Positions 63,807-64,000 of a stretch of DNA of 64,000 nt are shown here, piece after piece; the first letter of the stretch is position 1, and every line of letters begins with the position of its first letter. Where the stretch lies: NCBI RefSeq assembly GCF_003053845.1, contig NZ_QAYG01000012.1, forward strand, positions 62,001-126,000, given 5' to 3'. A program made the translations under genes and the position numbers. The stretch comes from Breoghania corrubedonensis. GTDB lineage: Bacteria > Pseudomonadota > Alphaproteobacteria > Rhizobiales > Stappiaceae. Below the pieces are notes generated by a model, which saw only the letters and a list, made by a program, of their open reading frames with translations, was not told the DNA's origin and made no database searches.

Positions 63807-64000
63807 GTCGGTTGCCTCTCCCGCCAGAGCGCGCTCGCCTCTCTCACGCCCGGCCTTCCCACAGTGCCTTCCGCATCGGCAACCCTGACACTTTCCGCGT
63901 TGCAGCGAAAGGCCTGCGAAGCCGGCGTCAGACAAAAGTCGCGTTTGTGCCGGGGGGCTCGAAAGGCTGCGCTGTCGAAGGGACGAAGCGGGGTATGGGC

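Overview
The window is about 64 kb of GC-rich, gene-dense chromosomal DNA from an alphaproteobacterium, most likely Hyphomicrobiales (Rhizobiales). Evidence for this includes the bolA / J-domain gene / cobS-cobT order, a Rhizobium etli-type zinc asparaginase, a Tat-exported TIGR03808-type repeat protein, a PcaQ-type regulator divergent from pcaHG, a two-subunit methylmalonyl-CoA mutase and a DUF2778 protein. A marine Stappia-like relative is possible, but the assignment below order level is a guess. I see no rRNA, tRNA, CRISPR array, transposase or prophage.

Layout. 1-7.9 kb: envelope and secreted proteins (an FG-GAP/ASPIC_UnbV protein with a membrane N-terminus, two tandem Sel1-repeat proteins, a small exported protein and a peptidase-S74 fibre-like protein). 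8-13.2 kb: a minus-strand, translationally coupled surface-glycan set (sugar aminotransferase, methyltransferase, FemAB/GNAT-like transferase, sulfotransferase-glycosyltransferase fusion). 13.3-19 kb: class I aminotransferase, asparaginase, pirin, Tat-exported beta-helix protein, LuxR solo. 19.3-23.7 kb: methylmalonyl-CoA mutase mutA-mutB. 23.8-27.7 kb: PhyH-type dioxygenase, M20 peptidase, LOG protein, VanZ-like protein. 27.7-29.35 kb: a long, almost gene-free stretch with strong hairpins and an AT-rich island. 29.35-33 kb: protocatechuate genes (pcaG, pcaH, pcaQ, a GST, pcaC). 33.3-35.7 kb: YceI / cytochrome b561 / YceI and a DUF4405 membrane protein. 36-45.9 kb: fumarase, DUF2332, epimerase, xerD, a 50-residue membrane protein, aroK-aroB-CorC, bolA, J-domain protein. 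46.2-50.3 kb: cobS, cobT, phytase-esterase-like protein. 50.6-64 kb: DUF2778 protein, oligopeptidase B, diguanylate cyclase, pyroglutamyl peptidase, meaB, EF-hand protein, DUF4332, lipoprotein, HerA-like ATPase, two small proteins and an orphan ParA-type ATPase.

Metabolic logic. cobS/cobT (cobalt insertion in aerobic B12 synthesis), mutA/mutB (B12-dependent propionate catabolism) and meaB (chaperone GTPase of the mutase) form a B12-propionate theme spread over 37 kb. Fumarase continues the succinyl-CoA product through the TCA cycle. pcaHG and pcaC feed aromatic carbon into the same cycle by the beta-ketoadipate route.

The least explained parts are the exported 176-aa/S74 pair, the sulfotransferase-glycosyltransferase fusion, three GGGCC hairpins in front of mutB, and the structured non-coding stretch at 27.7-29.3 kb.
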